Positions 8,794-17,918 of a stretch of 64,000 bases of DNA are shown piece by piece. The notes under the pieces are model-generated. The model saw nothing but the letters and a program-made list of their open reading frames with translations. It had not been told where the DNA came from and did not search any database. Origin of the DNA: Isoptericola jiangsuensis (GTDB taxonomy: Bacteria; Actinomycetota; Actinomycetes; Actinomycetales; Cellulomonadaceae); assembly GCF_002563715.1 (NCBI RefSeq), contig NZ_PDJJ01000001.1, positions 682,001 through 746,000 on the forward strand, read 5' to 3'. A program made the position numbers and the translations under genes. Each line of letters begins with the position of its first letter. Position 1 is the first letter of the stretch.

Positions 8794-10266
8794 ATGACCC
8801 GTCAGCGCGAGCTGGACCTGCTGTCCGAGGTCCCGGACGAGCTCTACATCGGCGGGCGGTGGCGTCCGGCGTCGGACGCCGCGACGTTCCCCGTGCACGA
8901 CCCGGCGACGGGCGACGGCCTCAAGGACGTGGCGAGCGCCACCGTCGAGGACGGGCTCGCCGCCCTCGACGCGGCCGACCGGGCCGGCGCCGACTGGGCG
9001 CGCACCCCGGCGCGGCAGCGCGCCGAGATCCTCCGCCGGGCCTTCGACCTCCTGCAGGAACGCGCGGAGGACTTCGCCCTGCTGATGACGCTCGAGATGG
9101 GCAAGTCGCTGGCCGAGGCGCGGGGGGAGGTCACCTACGGCGGCGAGTTCCTCCGGTGGTTCAGCGAGGAGGCCGTCCGGGTCCAGGGCCGGTACGGCGC
9201 GAACCCCGAGGGCACGGGGCGCATGGTCGTGACCCAGCACCCCGTCGGACCGTGCTACCTCATCACCCCGTGGAACTTCCCCCTCGCGATGGCGACCCGC
9301 AAGATCGCGCCGGCCCTGGCGGCCGGGTGCACGGTCGTCGTCAAGCCGGCCGCGCTCACCCCCCTGACGACGCTGCTCCTCGCGCGCGTGCTCGAGGAGG
9401 CGGGCGTCCCGGCCGGGGTGGTCAACGTCGTGACGACGCGAGCCTCGGGAGAGGTCTCGGAGGCGATCATCCGGGACCCGCGCCTGCGCAAGCTCTCCTT
9501 CACGGGGTCGACGCCCGTGGGGCAGCAGCTCCTCGAGCAGGCCGCGCGCGGCGTCCTGCGCACCTCGATGGAGCTCGGCGGCAACGCGCCGTTCGTGGTC
9601 TTCGAGGACGCCGACCTCGACAAGGCCGTCGACGGGGCCCTGACCGCCAAGTTCCGCAACATCGGCCAGGCCTGCACCGCCGCCAACCGGTTCATCGTGC
9701 ACCGGTCCGTGGCCGACGAGTTCAGCCGCCGCGTCACCGCCCGGGTCGAGCAGCTCCCGGTGGGCCGCGGCACCGAGGAGGGCGTGGTCATCGGCCCCCT
9801 GATCGACGACCGTGCGGTGTCCAAGACGCACGCCCTGGTGACCGACGCCCTCGACCGCGGGGCGACGCTGCACATCGGCGGTGCCGCGATCCCCGGACCC
9901 GGGACCTTCTACCAGGCCACGGTCCTCGGCGACGTCCGGCCGGGGAGCGCCATCCTCCGGGAGGAGATCTTCGGCCCCGTGCTCGCCGTGACGACCTTCG
10001 ACGACGAGGACGACGCCGTGCGCCTGGCGAACGACACCGAGTACGGGCTCGTCTCGTACGTCTACACCGAGAACCTCGCCCGGGGGCAGCGCATGATCGA
10101 GCGTCTCGCCACCGGCATGATGGGTCTCAACACGGGCGTGGTGTCGAACGCGGCGGCCCCGTTCGGGGGCTGGCACCTGTCCGGCCTCGGTCGCGAGGGC
10201 GGCCCGGAGGGCATCCACGAGTACCTCGAGACCAAGTACACGCTGACGCCCGACCCGCACGCCTGA
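8794..10266 (+). CDS. gabD: Succinate-semialdehyde dehydrogenase (NAD(P)+)
   Basis: This 490-residue ALDH-superfamily protein has the TPWNFPLAMATRK cofactor motif, the glutamate motif MELGGNAPFVVF typical of GabD-like enzymes, catalytic Cys294 in NIGQACTAANRF, and EEIFGPVLAV. The substrate call is supported by context: the HpaI aldolase releases succinic semialdehyde, and this enzyme would send it to succinate. The ATG at 8794 is preferred over the GTG codons at 8788 and 8791 because GAGAGGAG lies six bases before it. It lies 115 bases behind the hydroxylase gene on the same strand. Confidence 0.88.
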   Translation: MTRQRELDLLSEVPDELYIGGRWRPASDAATFPVHDPATGDGLKDVASATVEDGLAALDAADRAGADWARTPARQRAEILRRAFDLLQERAEDFALLMTLEMGKSLAEARGEVTYGGEFLRWFSEEAVRVQGRYGANPEGTGRMVVTQHPVGPCYLITPWNFPLAMATRKIAPALAAGCTVVVKPAALTPLTTLLLARVLEEAGVPAGVVNVVTTRASGEVSEAIIRDPRLRKLSFTGSTPVGQQLLEQAARGVLRTSMELGGNAPFVVFEDADLDKAVDGALTAKFRNIGQACTAANRFIVHRSVADEFSRRVTARVEQLPVGRGTEEGVVIGPLIDDRAVSKTHALVTDALDRGATLHIGGAAIPGPGTFYQATVLGDVRPGSAILREEIFGPVLAVTTFDDEDDAVRLANDTEYGLVSYVYTENLARGQRMIERLATGMMGLNTGVVSNAAAPFGGWHLSGLGREGGPEGIHEYLETKYTLTPDPHA

Positions 10267-10273
10267 CCGGGAC

Positions 10274-10310
10274 CGCGGGGCCACGTCGGACCGTCCCGAC
10301 GGGCCCCGCG
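10274..10310. terminator. Bidirectional hairpin between gabD and aguA
   Basis: Arms CGCGGGGCC (10274-10282) and GGCCCCGCG (10302-10310) enclose a smaller GTCGG/CCGAC stem. The structure lies between two convergent genes and can end transcription from both sides. No U-run follows, as is usual in such GC-rich genomes. Confidence 0.7.
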
Positions 10311-10320
10311 CCCGCAGGGG

Positions 10321-12459
10321 TCAGTAGATCGTCCGGCCGTGGGCGTCGGGGATCCCGGACTTGCGCAGGAAGTACGTGTTGACCTGGTCGCGCCACTCCA
10401 CGGCCGACCGGAGCTGCTCCGCCAGCCGCTCGCGCACCCGGTCCGCGACGTCGGTGGGTACCTCGGCGGCGACCTCCTCCCAGCGCGCGACCATCGCCTC
10501 GACCTGCTCGACGCCGGCGAAGTGCGTGTCGTAGACGTGCTGGACCACGCTCACGCCGCTGTGCAGCACGTGGGTGTACGGGACGTGGTGGAAGAACAGC
10601 AGCAGCTCGTCGGGGCAGGTGTCGGGGGACTCGTAGACGTCGCGCCACGGTGCCGGGTACTGCCCGGTGTACCCCGTGCCGGTCGCGCGGGTGCGGTCCA
10701 CCCCGATGCCGTCCCGGTCCGCGAAGTGGTACGTGCCCCACGGCGTGTACTCGTAGCCGTCGACGTCCGGCCCGTAGTGGTGGCCCGGGCGGACCATGAA
10801 CCCGACGCCCAGCGGCGCCGTGTACCGCTCGTACGTGCGCCACGAGCCGTCGAGGATCCCGTGCAGGGCGTCCCGCAGCGCCGGGGACGCGCCCGGGAAG
10901 GTCAGCGACACCCACTCGTCGAGCAGGGCCGTGGCGTCCAGCGTCGGGTCCCACGTGAGCCGGCCGAACGCGTACAGGTTGGCCTGCGCGAACGGGTGAC
11001 CCGTCCAGAACCGGTCGTCGCCCACGTTCGACACCGCGGCGATGCCGCCACCCCCGGCCGCGACCACCGCGGGCGCGGCGTCGGGCCCGTGCCCGGTGAC
11101 GACGTCGGCGACCGTCGTGGCGCCCTCGGCCGCGGCCCCGTCCCACGGCCGGAACCCGAGCAGCTCGCCCCACCACGGCCCCAGGTAGCAGGCGTGGCGC
11201 TGCTGGCCCGTGTACTCCTGCGTCACCTGGAGCTCCAGCGCGAGGCGCGTGCGCGGCATCGCGGCGAGCACCGGGGAGACGGCCTCGCGCGTCTGGAAGT
11301 CCAGCGGGCCGTGCTTGACCTGCACCACGACGTTGTCCGCGAACCGGCCGTCCAGCGGCGCGAAGTGGTCGAACGCGGCGCGCGCCCGGTCCGTCGACCG
11401 GTCCCGCCAGTCCTGCGTGTGGTTGTAGACGAACGCCCGCCAGTGCACCAGCCCGCCGTGCGGCGCGACCGCCTCCGCGAGCACGTTCGCGCCGTCCGCG
11501 TGGTCCCGCCCGTACGCGAACGGTCCCGGCTGACCCTCCGAGTCCGCCTTGACGACGAACCCGCCGAAGTCAGGGATCGCCTCCCACACCCGGTCCGCGG
11601 CGTCGCGCCACCAGGCGCGCACGTCCTCGTCCAGGGGGTCCGACGTCGCCAGCCCGCCCAGCGTCATCGGCGCGGCGAAGCTCACCGACAGGTGGATGCG
11701 CACACCGTACGGGCGCAGCGCCGCCGCGATGCGGGCGACCTCCGGCAGGTCGTCCGTGAGCAGCCGGGCCTCCCGCGCGTGCACGTTGACGTTGTTGATC
11801 GACACCCGGTCGATCCCCACGGCGGCGAGCAGCCGCGCGTACGTCGTGACGCGCGACAGGTCCGCGCGCACCACGCCCGCGTCGTAGAAGATCGACCCGC
11901 CCGCGTACCCGCGCTCCACCTGCCCCATGACGGGGTGGACGTCCACGTTGTCCCAGTGGTCGAGCATGCGCAGCGCCGCCGCCGGGGCGCGGTGCGCGAC
12001 GCCGTCGGCGCCGGTGAACGCCGCCTCGCCCTGGCGGACGACCTCGAACCAGCCGTGCAGCAGGCTGGTCGGGGTCGCGGCCGTGACGGTCACGCGGCCG
12101 TCGGCGCGGACCACCGTGAAGCCGTCGTGCGGGCCGGCGGCCGCCCTGTCCGCCTCGCCTGCGGAGTCTCCTCGCACGCTCGTCGCGTCGGCGGGGGTGG
12201 TGCCGGCGAGGCCGGTGAGCCGGAGGGTCAGGTCGGGGGAGTCGGTGGCGGCGACGACGGCACCGCCGTGCGCGGCGACCGCCCGCTCGAGCTCCGTGGC
12301 GAGGGTGCCCAGCACCGCCCGGTCCAGGACGCCGTGGCGGCCCGCGTCCACCGACGTCAGGTCGAGGGCGAGGCGGCGGCCCCCGGCCGCGGCGAGCGCG
12401 GCGTCGGGCAGCCAGGCGGGGTGCGGGGCGGCGTCGGTGGCGTCGAGGTCGAGGGGCAC
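10321..12459 (-). CDS. aguA: Alpha-glucuronidase, glycoside hydrolase family 67
   Basis: This 712-residue protein is a GH67 alpha-glucuronidase, which removes (4-O-methyl)-glucuronic acid from the non-reducing end of xylo-oligosaccharides. The catalytic signatures are all present: the acid glutamate in VVKADSEGQPGP, the aspartate in KHGPLDFQ, and the glutamate in LELQVTQEY, along with RMLDHWDN near the start of the barrel. No signal peptide is visible, so it probably acts on imported oligosaccharides in the cytoplasm, as is usual for GH67. The GTG at 12459 is chosen because AAGGA lies six bases upstream. It is followed on the same strand by nothing; uxuA lies 53 bases upstream, supplying the pathway for the released glucuronate. 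Confidence 0.95.
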   Translation of the reverse strand: MPLDLDATDAAPHPAWLPDAALAAAGGRRLALDLTSVDAGRHGVLDRAVLGTLATELERAVAAHGGAVVAATDSPDLTLRLTGLAGTTPADATSVRGDSAGEADRAAAGPHDGFTVVRADGRVTVTAATPTSLLHGWFEVVRQGEAAFTGADGVAHRAPAAALRMLDHWDNVDVHPVMGQVERGYAGGSIFYDAGVVRADLSRVTTYARLLAAVGIDRVSINNVNVHAREARLLTDDLPEVARIAAALRPYGVRIHLSVSFAAPMTLGGLATSDPLDEDVRAWWRDAADRVWEAIPDFGGFVVKADSEGQPGPFAYGRDHADGANVLAEAVAPHGGLVHWRAFVYNHTQDWRDRSTDRARAAFDHFAPLDGRFADNVVVQVKHGPLDFQTREAVSPVLAAMPRTRLALELQVTQEYTGQQRHACYLGPWWGELLGFRPWDGAAAEGATTVADVVTGHGPDAAPAVVAAGGGGIAAVSNVGDDRFWTGHPFAQANLYAFGRLTWDPTLDATALLDEWVSLTFPGASPALRDALHGILDGSWRTYERYTAPLGVGFMVRPGHHYGPDVDGYEYTPWGTYHFADRDGIGVDRTRATGTGYTGQYPAPWRDVYESPDTCPDELLLFFHHVPYTHVLHSGVSVVQHVYDTHFAGVEQVEAMVARWEEVAAEVPTDVADRVRERLAEQLRSAVEWRDQVNTYFLRKSGIPDAHGRTIY

Positions 12460-12512
12460 GAGTCGTCCTTGTCGTCGTGGTGGTGCGGGGTGCGGTGGGC
12501 GGGCGCGCGCGC

Positions 12513-13637
12513 TCAGCGCCCGGTGTGGTGGACGGCGTCCCAGACGCCGAGGAGGTACTGGATGCCCAGCGCACGGTCGTACAGGCCGTAGCCGGGGCGC
12601 GGCTTGTTCGTGGTGTTCTCGTCCCACAGGTGACGGCCGTGGTCGGGCCTGAGGTAGCCGGTGTACCCGGCCTGGGCGTACGCCTTCATGATGCCGACGG
12701 TGTCGACGTCGCCCTCGCACGCCCGGTGCGCGACCTCGGTGAAGTCGCCGTTCGGGAAGTGCTTGATGTTGCGCACGTGCGAGAAGTGGATGCGGTCCAT
12801 GTACGCCTCGACCGCGGCCACCGCGTCGGCCTGCGGGTTCGCCGAGAAGCTCCCCAGGCACAGCGTCAGGCCGTGGTACGGGCTCGGGTGCAGGTCCAGC
12901 ACGCGCGCCAGGTCGTCGTGGGAGGACACCACCCGCGGCCAGCCGAACACGTCGAAGGGCGGGTCGTCGGGGTGCACACCCAGCTTGACGCCCGACTCCT
13001 CGCACACCGGGATCACCGCGTCCAGGAAGTACCGGTAGCTGGCGTACATGTCCTCGTGCGTGACGCCGGCGTAGGCGGCGTTCAGCTCGGTGAACCCGGC
13101 GAGCCGCTCGGGCTCCCAGCCGGGCAGGGTGAGGCCGTGCGAACCGGCGGCCATGTCCGCGATGAGGCTCTCGGGGGTCATGCGGTCCACGACGGCCTTC
13201 TCGAAGTACAGGGCCGTCGACCCGTCGGGCAGGGGGCGCCACAGGTCGGTGCGCAGCCAGTCGAACACCGGCATGAAGTTGTAGCAGACCACCTTCACCC
13301 CGGCCCGGCCGAGGCGCCGGATCGTGGTGCGGTAGTTCTCGATCGCCTCGTCCCGGCTCATCCCGAGCACCGTGCGGCCGAGCTTGATCGACTCGTGCAC
13401 GTTGACCGACTCCACGACGTCGGCGTCGAAGGTGCGCGTGACCCCACGGGCCCGGGCCTCGTCCGTCAGCCCGGTGATGTGCGCGACCTGCGCGTCGATC
13501 TCGGCCTGCTCCCAGACCTCGCCGGCCTGCTTGTGGTGCAGGCTCCACACGATGGTCTCGACGCCCGGCACCTGCCGGACGTGGTCGAGCGTGACCGTGT
13601 CGTTGCCCTCGCCGTACCAGCGGAAGCCCATCTTCAT
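12513..13637 (-). CDS. uxuA: Mannonate dehydratase
   Basis: This 374-residue UxuA-family TIM-barrel enzyme converts D-mannonate to 2-keto-3-deoxygluconate in glucuronate catabolism. Family motifs include MKMGFRWYGEGNDTV at the start, IVWSLHHKQAGE, LGVHPDDPPFD, LTLCLGSF and HFSHVRNIKHF, which carry the metal-binding Cys and His residues. Upstream at about 13661-13680 is an imperfect LacI-like element, GAATCGTTTTC, which may serve as operator; its match to the uxaC/regulator operators is poor. Confidence 0.95.
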   Translation of the reverse strand: MKMGFRWYGEGNDTVTLDHVRQVPGVETIVWSLHHKQAGEVWEQAEIDAQVAHITGLTDEARARGVTRTFDADVVESVNVHESIKLGRTVLGMSRDEAIENYRTTIRRLGRAGVKVVCYNFMPVFDWLRTDLWRPLPDGSTALYFEKAVVDRMTPESLIADMAAGSHGLTLPGWEPERLAGFTELNAAYAGVTHEDMYASYRYFLDAVIPVCEESGVKLGVHPDDPPFDVFGWPRVVSSHDDLARVLDLHPSPYHGLTLCLGSFSANPQADAVAAVEAYMDRIHFSHVRNIKHFPNGDFTEVAHRACEGDVDTVGIMKAYAQAGYTGYLRPDHGRHLWDENTTNKPRPGYGLYDRALGIQYLLGVWDAVHHTGR

Positions 13638-13691
13638 CGCCGTGCTGCCCCTCGGGTAGGTGTGAATCGTTTTCTATCGGCTGCCGCCGCG

Positions 13692-13717
13692 GTGGCCCCG
13701 GACGGGTCCGGGGCCAC
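13692..13717 (-). terminator. Hairpin downstream of uxaC
   Basis: GTGGCCCCGGA (13692-13702) pairs perfectly with TCCGGGGCCAC (13707-13717) around a four-base loop. It lies just past the uxaC stop and before uxuA, so it probably ends or attenuates the uxaC transcript and makes uxuA-aguA a separately promoted unit. Confidence 0.75.
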
Positions 13718-13725
13718 GCGCGACG

Positions 13726-15144
13726 TCAGGGACGCGGGTAGGACGCCAGCGCCGACCGGTACGCGAGGTCGACGGCGGTGTCCACCGCCTCGTCCAGGTC
13801 CAGCCGGTGCTCGGCCACCAGCCGCGCCAGGTAGCCGGCGTCGACGCGGCGGGCCAGGTCGTGGCGTGCCGGGATCGAGCAGAAGGCACGGGTGTCGTCC
13901 ACGAACCCGCTCATGTTCGAGAACCCGGCCGTCTCCGTCGCCGACTCGCGGAAGCGACGCATCGCCTCCGGGGCGTCGAGGAACCACCAGGGCGCACCGA
14001 GCTTGAGCGCCGGGTACACGCCCGCCAGCGGGCCGAGCTCGCGCGAGTAGACGTCCTCGTCGACCGTGAAGGCGATCACGCGGAAGTTCGGGTGGTGCCC
14101 GAACGCGTCCAGCAGCGGACGCAGGGACCGCGTGAACTCCGTGACGACCGGGATGTCGTAGCCCTTGTCCGGGCCGAACGTCGCCGCCGGGCCCGACGCG
14201 TGGTCGCGCAGCACGCCCGGGTGGAGCTGCATGACCAGACCGTCCTCGGCCGACATCGCCGCCATCTGGAACAGCATGTGCCCGCTGAACGCACGGGCCT
14301 CGTCGGCCGTCACCTCGCCCGCCAGGGCGGCGTCGAAGATCCGGCGCGCCTCCGCGTCGTCGAGCGGGGTGGTGTCCGCCCACAGGTGGCCGTGGTCCGT
14401 GGCCCGCGCCCCGGCCTCGACGAACTTCTGGCGCTGCGCGCGCAGCGCGTCCAGGTAGGCGGCGTACGACGTCACGTCCGTGCCGGCGGCCGCGCCGAGC
14501 AGCGCGACCTCGTCCCGCCACGTCGCCCGGTCCAGGTGCAGCAGCGGGTCCGGGCGGAACGTCGGCAGCACGCGCTCGCCGTAGCCGTCCTTCGCCAGGC
14601 GCGTGTGGTCCTCCAGCGACGACCACGCGGGGTCCGTCGTCGCGATGACCTCGATGCCGAACGTGTCCAGCAGCGCCCGCGGGCGGAAGCCCGGCTCCGC
14701 GATGCGGGCCGCGACCTGGTCGTACAGCGCGTCCGCGGTCTCGGCCGACGGGCGCTGGGTCACGCCGAAGATCTCGACGAGCGCGTGCTCCAGCCAGTAG
14801 CGGGTGGGGGTGCCCCGGAAGTGCTTCCATCCCGCGCAGAAGCGGCGCCACACCTCGCGCGGATCGGTCTCCACGGCCTCGTCCGCCGTGGAGCCGACGC
14901 CGAGCCGCGGCAGGGTCTCGCCCTGGGAGACGAGCATGCGGGTCAGGTAGTGGTCCGGCACGACGAACAGCTGCGCCGGGTCGCCGAACGACGTGTCCTG
15001 CGTGAACCACTCGACCGGCACGTGCCCGTGCATCGACACGATCGGCAGGTCCTTCGTCGCCGCGTAGACCTCCCGCGCGATGCCGCGGGTGGTCGGGTCG
15101 GCGGGCAGGGCCCGGTCAGGGTGCAGGGTCCACGGCTCGCTCAC
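13726..15144 (-). CDS. uxaC: Glucuronate isomerase
   Basis: This 472-residue UxaC-family isomerase (amidohydrolase-like fold) interconverts D-glucuronate and D-fructuronate, and D-galacturonate and D-tagaturonate. The metal-binding HxH is seen in MHGHVPVEW (His39, His41). Other family segments are FCSIPARHD and MQLHPGVLRDH. The GTG at 15144 is preferred because GAGGAGAG lies seven bases upstream; the open frame extends about 27 codons further without a ribosome site. A TAGGAT -10 box (15229-15224) and the first UxuR-type operator sit upstream. Confidence 0.95.
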   Translation of the reverse strand: MSEPWTLHPDRALPADPTTRGIAREVYAATKDLPIVSMHGHVPVEWFTQDTSFGDPAQLFVVPDHYLTRMLVSQGETLPRLGVGSTADEAVETDPREVWRRFCAGWKHFRGTPTRYWLEHALVEIFGVTQRPSAETADALYDQVAARIAEPGFRPRALLDTFGIEVIATTDPAWSSLEDHTRLAKDGYGERVLPTFRPDPLLHLDRATWRDEVALLGAAAGTDVTSYAAYLDALRAQRQKFVEAGARATDHGHLWADTTPLDDAEARRIFDAALAGEVTADEARAFSGHMLFQMAAMSAEDGLVMQLHPGVLRDHASGPAATFGPDKGYDIPVVTEFTRSLRPLLDAFGHHPNFRVIAFTVDEDVYSRELGPLAGVYPALKLGAPWWFLDAPEAMRRFRESATETAGFSNMSGFVDDTRAFCSIPARHDLARRVDAGYLARLVAEHRLDLDEAVDTAVDLAYRSALASYPRP

Positions 15145-15210
15145 GTGCGGCTCTCCTCGTCGAGTGACGTCCGGTGCCGTGCGGGGCGCCGGGTGTGCTG
15201 GCGGTCGGGG

Positions 15211-15224
15211 TGACAACGTTTGCA
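15211..15224. promoter_or_regulatory. LacI-type operator 1, uxaC promoter
   Basis: TGACAACGTTTGCA is a 14-base palindrome with one mismatched pair. On the minus strand it directly follows a TAGGAT -10 box, so a bound repressor would cover the uxaC start site. It matches the second site 80 bp away. Confidence 0.82.
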
Positions 15225-15290
15225 TCCTACGGGCTGGCGGGACGAGAAGCGAGTCCCCGGAAGCGCTACGCTGTCACCACGCAGCGCCGC

Positions 15291-15304
15291 TGCAAACGTT
15301 CGCA
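15291..15304. promoter_or_regulatory. LacI-type operator 2, regulator promoter
   Basis: TGCAAACGTTCGCA is a near-perfect palindrome with an AACGTT centre. It lies just before the LacI gene start and downstream of a TACGCT box (15267-15272). With operator 1 it fits consensus TGCAAACGTTTGCA, implying autoregulation and control of the divergent uxaC. Confidence 0.85.
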
Positions 15305-15321
15305 GGATGAGGGGGCAACCG

Positions 15322-16323
15322 ATGGTCACCGTGCACGACGTCGCACGCGTCGCCGGAGTCTCGATCTCCACCGTGTCCCGGGCCCTGTCCGACCCGGACC
15401 GCGTCGCCCCCGCCACCCGGCAGCGCGTCCGCACCGCCGCCGACCAGCTCGGCTACCGCCCGAACCGCGCCGCCTCCTCCCTGCGCGCCGGCCGCGCCGG
15501 CGCCTACGGCCTCGTCGTCCCGGACCTCGCCAACCCCTACTTCGCGACCGTCGCCAAGGGCGCCCAGGAACGCGCGCGCGAGCACGGCTACGGGCTGTTC
15601 GTCGTCGACACCGAGGAGAACCCCGACCTCGAGGCCGAGGCCATGCACACGCTCGGCCCCCAGACCGACGGCGTCGTGCTCTGCTCGCCCCGCGCCGTCG
15701 ACCGTGCCCTCGCCGCCGCCGACCGCCGGCCCGTCGTCCTCGTCAACCACGCCGTCGACGGCGTCGCCGCCGTCGAGGCCGACCACGCCGCCGGGATGCG
15801 CCGCGCCGTCGACCACCTGCGGGCCCTCGGGCACCGGCGCATCGCCTACGTCGGCGGACCGACGTCCTCCTGGAGCGACCGGGCGCGCCGGGCCGGCCTG
15901 GCCGCCGCCGCCGCGCGGCACGACGACGTCGAGGTCGTCGAGCTCGGCGCGTTCCGGCCCCAGGTCGAGGGCGGGCAGGCCGCCGCCGACCTCGTCGTCG
16001 CCACCGGCGCCACCGCCGTCATCACCTTCAACGACCTCGTCGCCGTCGGTCTCGTCGACCGGCTGCGCGCCCGCCGGCTGCGTGTGCCCGACGACTTCTC
16101 CGTCGTCGGGTGCGACGACTCCTACGTCGCGTCGCTCGTCGACCCGCCCCTGACCACGCTCCGCGTCGACCTGCGCGCCCTCGGGCGCGCCGCCGTCGAC
16201 CAGCTCGTCGCCGCCGCCCCCGGCAGCGCCGCGCCGCACCTGCCGCCGCTCGACGTCGATCTCGTCGTCCGTTCCTCGACGGCCCCGCCCGCTGCACGCC
16301 CCCTTCACCGAGGAGAACCGTGA
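15322..16323 (+). CDS. LacI-family regulator of uronate catabolism
   Basis: This 333-residue LacI/GalR protein has the helix-turn-helix VTVHDVARVAGVSISTVSRAL at the N-terminus, the hinge region RAASSLRAGR, and a periplasmic-binding-protein-like effector domain. The ATG at 15322 is favoured because GAGGGGG lies seven bases upstream; an ATG at 15307 is also in frame. Divergence from uxaC, coupling to uxuB by a GTGA overlap, and two matching operators in the intergenic region make it the likely glucuronate or fructuronate sensor. It is not homologous to the GntR-type UxuR of E. coli. Confidence 0.9.
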   Translation: MVTVHDVARVAGVSISTVSRALSDPDRVAPATRQRVRTAADQLGYRPNRAASSLRAGRAGAYGLVVPDLANPYFATVAKGAQERAREHGYGLFVVDTEENPDLEAEAMHTLGPQTDGVVLCSPRAVDRALAAADRRPVVLVNHAVDGVAAVEADHAAGMRRAVDHLRALGHRRIAYVGGPTSSWSDRARRAGLAAAAARHDDVEVVELGAFRPQVEGGQAAADLVVATGATAVITFNDLVAVGLVDRLRARRLRVPDDFSVVGCDDSYVASLVDPPLTTLRVDLRALGRAAVDQLVAAAPGSAAPHLPPLDVDLVVRSSTAPPAARPLHRGEP

Positions 16324-17831
16324 CCGACCGACTGCACCGCTCCACCCTGCCGGGCACCGTCGAGGCGCCCGTGACGCCGACCTCCGTGGGCATCGTCCAC
16401 CTCGGCATCGGGGCGTTCCACCGTGCGCACCAGGCGGTCTGCACGGAGAAGGCCGCGCGGGCCACCGGCGACCTGCGCTGGGGCATCCTCGGCGTCACGC
16501 AGCGCTCCGCCGCCGTGCGCGACCAGCTCCGTCCCCAGGGCGGCGTCTACTCCGTCCTCACCGCCGGCGCGACCGGGACGTCCCTCGACCTCGTCGGCGC
16601 CGTCCTCGACGTCGCCTGGCCCGCCGAGGAGACCGACCGCGTCCTGGCGACGATCGCCGCGCCCACCACGCACCTCGTCACCCTCACCGTCACGGAGAAG
16701 GGCTACTGCCGCACCGCGTCCGGCAGCCTCGACACGTCGCTCGTCGCCGGGGACCTGGCCGCCCTGCGCGCCGAGCACACGGGCACCACCGCGCCGGCCG
16801 AGGGGCCCTCGGGCGCCGTCGGCCTGCTCGCCCGCGGCCTCGCCGCCCGGCACCGCGCGTCCCTCGCCCAGGGCGACCACCGGCCGATCACCGTCCTCAC
16901 CTGCGACAACATGGTCGACAACGGGCGCGTCCTCGAACGCCTCGTGCGCGAGGCCGTCGACGCCGCCCTGCCCGGCCCCGACGGCGACGCCCTGCGCGCG
17001 TGGCTCACCGAGTCGGTCACGTTCCCCTGCTCCATGGTCGATCGCATCGTCCCCGCCACCACGCCCGAGCAGCGCGACGACGTCGAGGCCGTCCTCGGCG
17101 TGCGCGACGAAGGGCTCGTCGTGGGGGAGCCGTTCAGCCAGTGGGTGATCGAGGACCGGTTCGCCGGGCCGCGACCCGCCTGGGAGGAGGCCGGCGCCAC
17201 CCTCACCGACGACGTGTCCGTGTGGGAGCGCGCCAAGCTGCGTCTCCTCAACGGCACCCACTCGCTCCTCGCGTACGCCGGCCGCCTCGCCGGGCACGAG
17301 ACCATCGCCGAGGCCGTCGCCGACCCCGCGATCCGCGGGCACGCCCGCCGCCTGCTGTTCGACGACGCCCTGCCCACCCTCACGCCCCCCGAGGGCGCCG
17401 ACCTGCGGGCCTACGGCGAGTCCTTGCTCGTGCGGTTCGCCAACCCCGCCACCGGGCACACCACGCGCCAGGTGTCCATGGACGGCACCCAGAAGATCCC
17501 CTACCGCTGGGGCGACACCGTCGTCGCGCGCCTGGCCGCCGGCGAGGTGCCCCTCGGCGCCGCGTACGCGCTCGCCGCGTGGGCCGAGGTCGTGCGGCGC
17601 GAGGCCGTCGCGGGACGCGCCGTCGACGACCCCCGCGGGGCCGAGCTGCAACGCGTCGTCGCGGCCGTCGGCGGCGGGTCGGCCGCCGACGCGCGGCCCG
17701 AGGACGTCGCCCGCGCCCTCACCGCGCTCACCGGTCTCCTGCCCGGCGGCGCGAGCCTCGACCCCCGCCTGCTCGACGCCGTCGCGGCCGAGGCGACGAC
17801 GCTCTCCGGCATCGAGGTCACCGTCCGATAA
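16320..17831 (+). CDS. uxuB: Fructuronate reductase (mannitol dehydrogenase family)
   Basis: This 503-residue long-chain mannitol-dehydrogenase-family protein reduces D-fructuronate to D-mannonate with NADH, linking uxaC to uxuA. The Rossmann start GIVHLGIGAFHRAHQA is present, as is the catalytic K-x5-N-x2-H motif in KLRLLNGTHSLLAY. The GTG at 16320 overlaps the stop of the LacI gene (GTGA) and has GAGGAG upstream. Tagaturonate reductases and mannitol dehydrogenases share the fold. The company of uxaC and uxuA supports fructuronate. Confidence 0.9.
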   Translation: MTDRLHRSTLPGTVEAPVTPTSVGIVHLGIGAFHRAHQAVCTEKAARATGDLRWGILGVTQRSAAVRDQLRPQGGVYSVLTAGATGTSLDLVGAVLDVAWPAEETDRVLATIAAPTTHLVTLTVTEKGYCRTASGSLDTSLVAGDLAALRAEHTGTTAPAEGPSGAVGLLARGLAARHRASLAQGDHRPITVLTCDNMVDNGRVLERLVREAVDAALPGPDGDALRAWLTESVTFPCSMVDRIVPATTPEQRDDVEAVLGVRDEGLVVGEPFSQWVIEDRFAGPRPAWEEAGATLTDDVSVWERAKLRLLNGTHSLLAYAGRLAGHETIAEAVADPAIRGHARRLLFDDALPTLTPPEGADLRAYGESLLVRFANPATGHTTRQVSMDGTQKIPYRWGDTVVARLAAGEVPLGAAYALAAWAEVVRREAVAGRAVDDPRGAELQRVVAAVGGGSAADARPEDVARALTALTGLLPGGASLDPRLLDAVAAEATTLSGIEVTVR

Positions 17832-17839
17832 CGCTCACA

Positions 17840-17857
17840 TGTCCGGACTTCCGGACA
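17840..17857. promoter_or_regulatory. 18-bp perfect palindrome between uxuB and the LPQTG gene
   Basis: TGTCCGGACTTCCGGACA has perfect 8-base arms and a 2-base centre. It could be a regulator operator for the downstream gene, which has a TAGGCT -10 box at 17873-17878, or a short terminator for uxuB. The tiny centre favours a DNA-binding site. Confidence 0.5.
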
Positions 17858-17918
17858 CTCCGTCACGTGCCCTAGGCTTCCGAGGCCACCCCTCCACCTC
17901 GTGAAGCGAGCCCACCCG

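Noticed and set aside
13661-13680. A third copy of the uronate LacI operator upstream of uxuA
   Set aside because: GAATCGTTTTC is only weakly palindromic and matches few bases of TGCAAACGTTTGCA, so it is mentioned with uxuA but not annotated as an operator.
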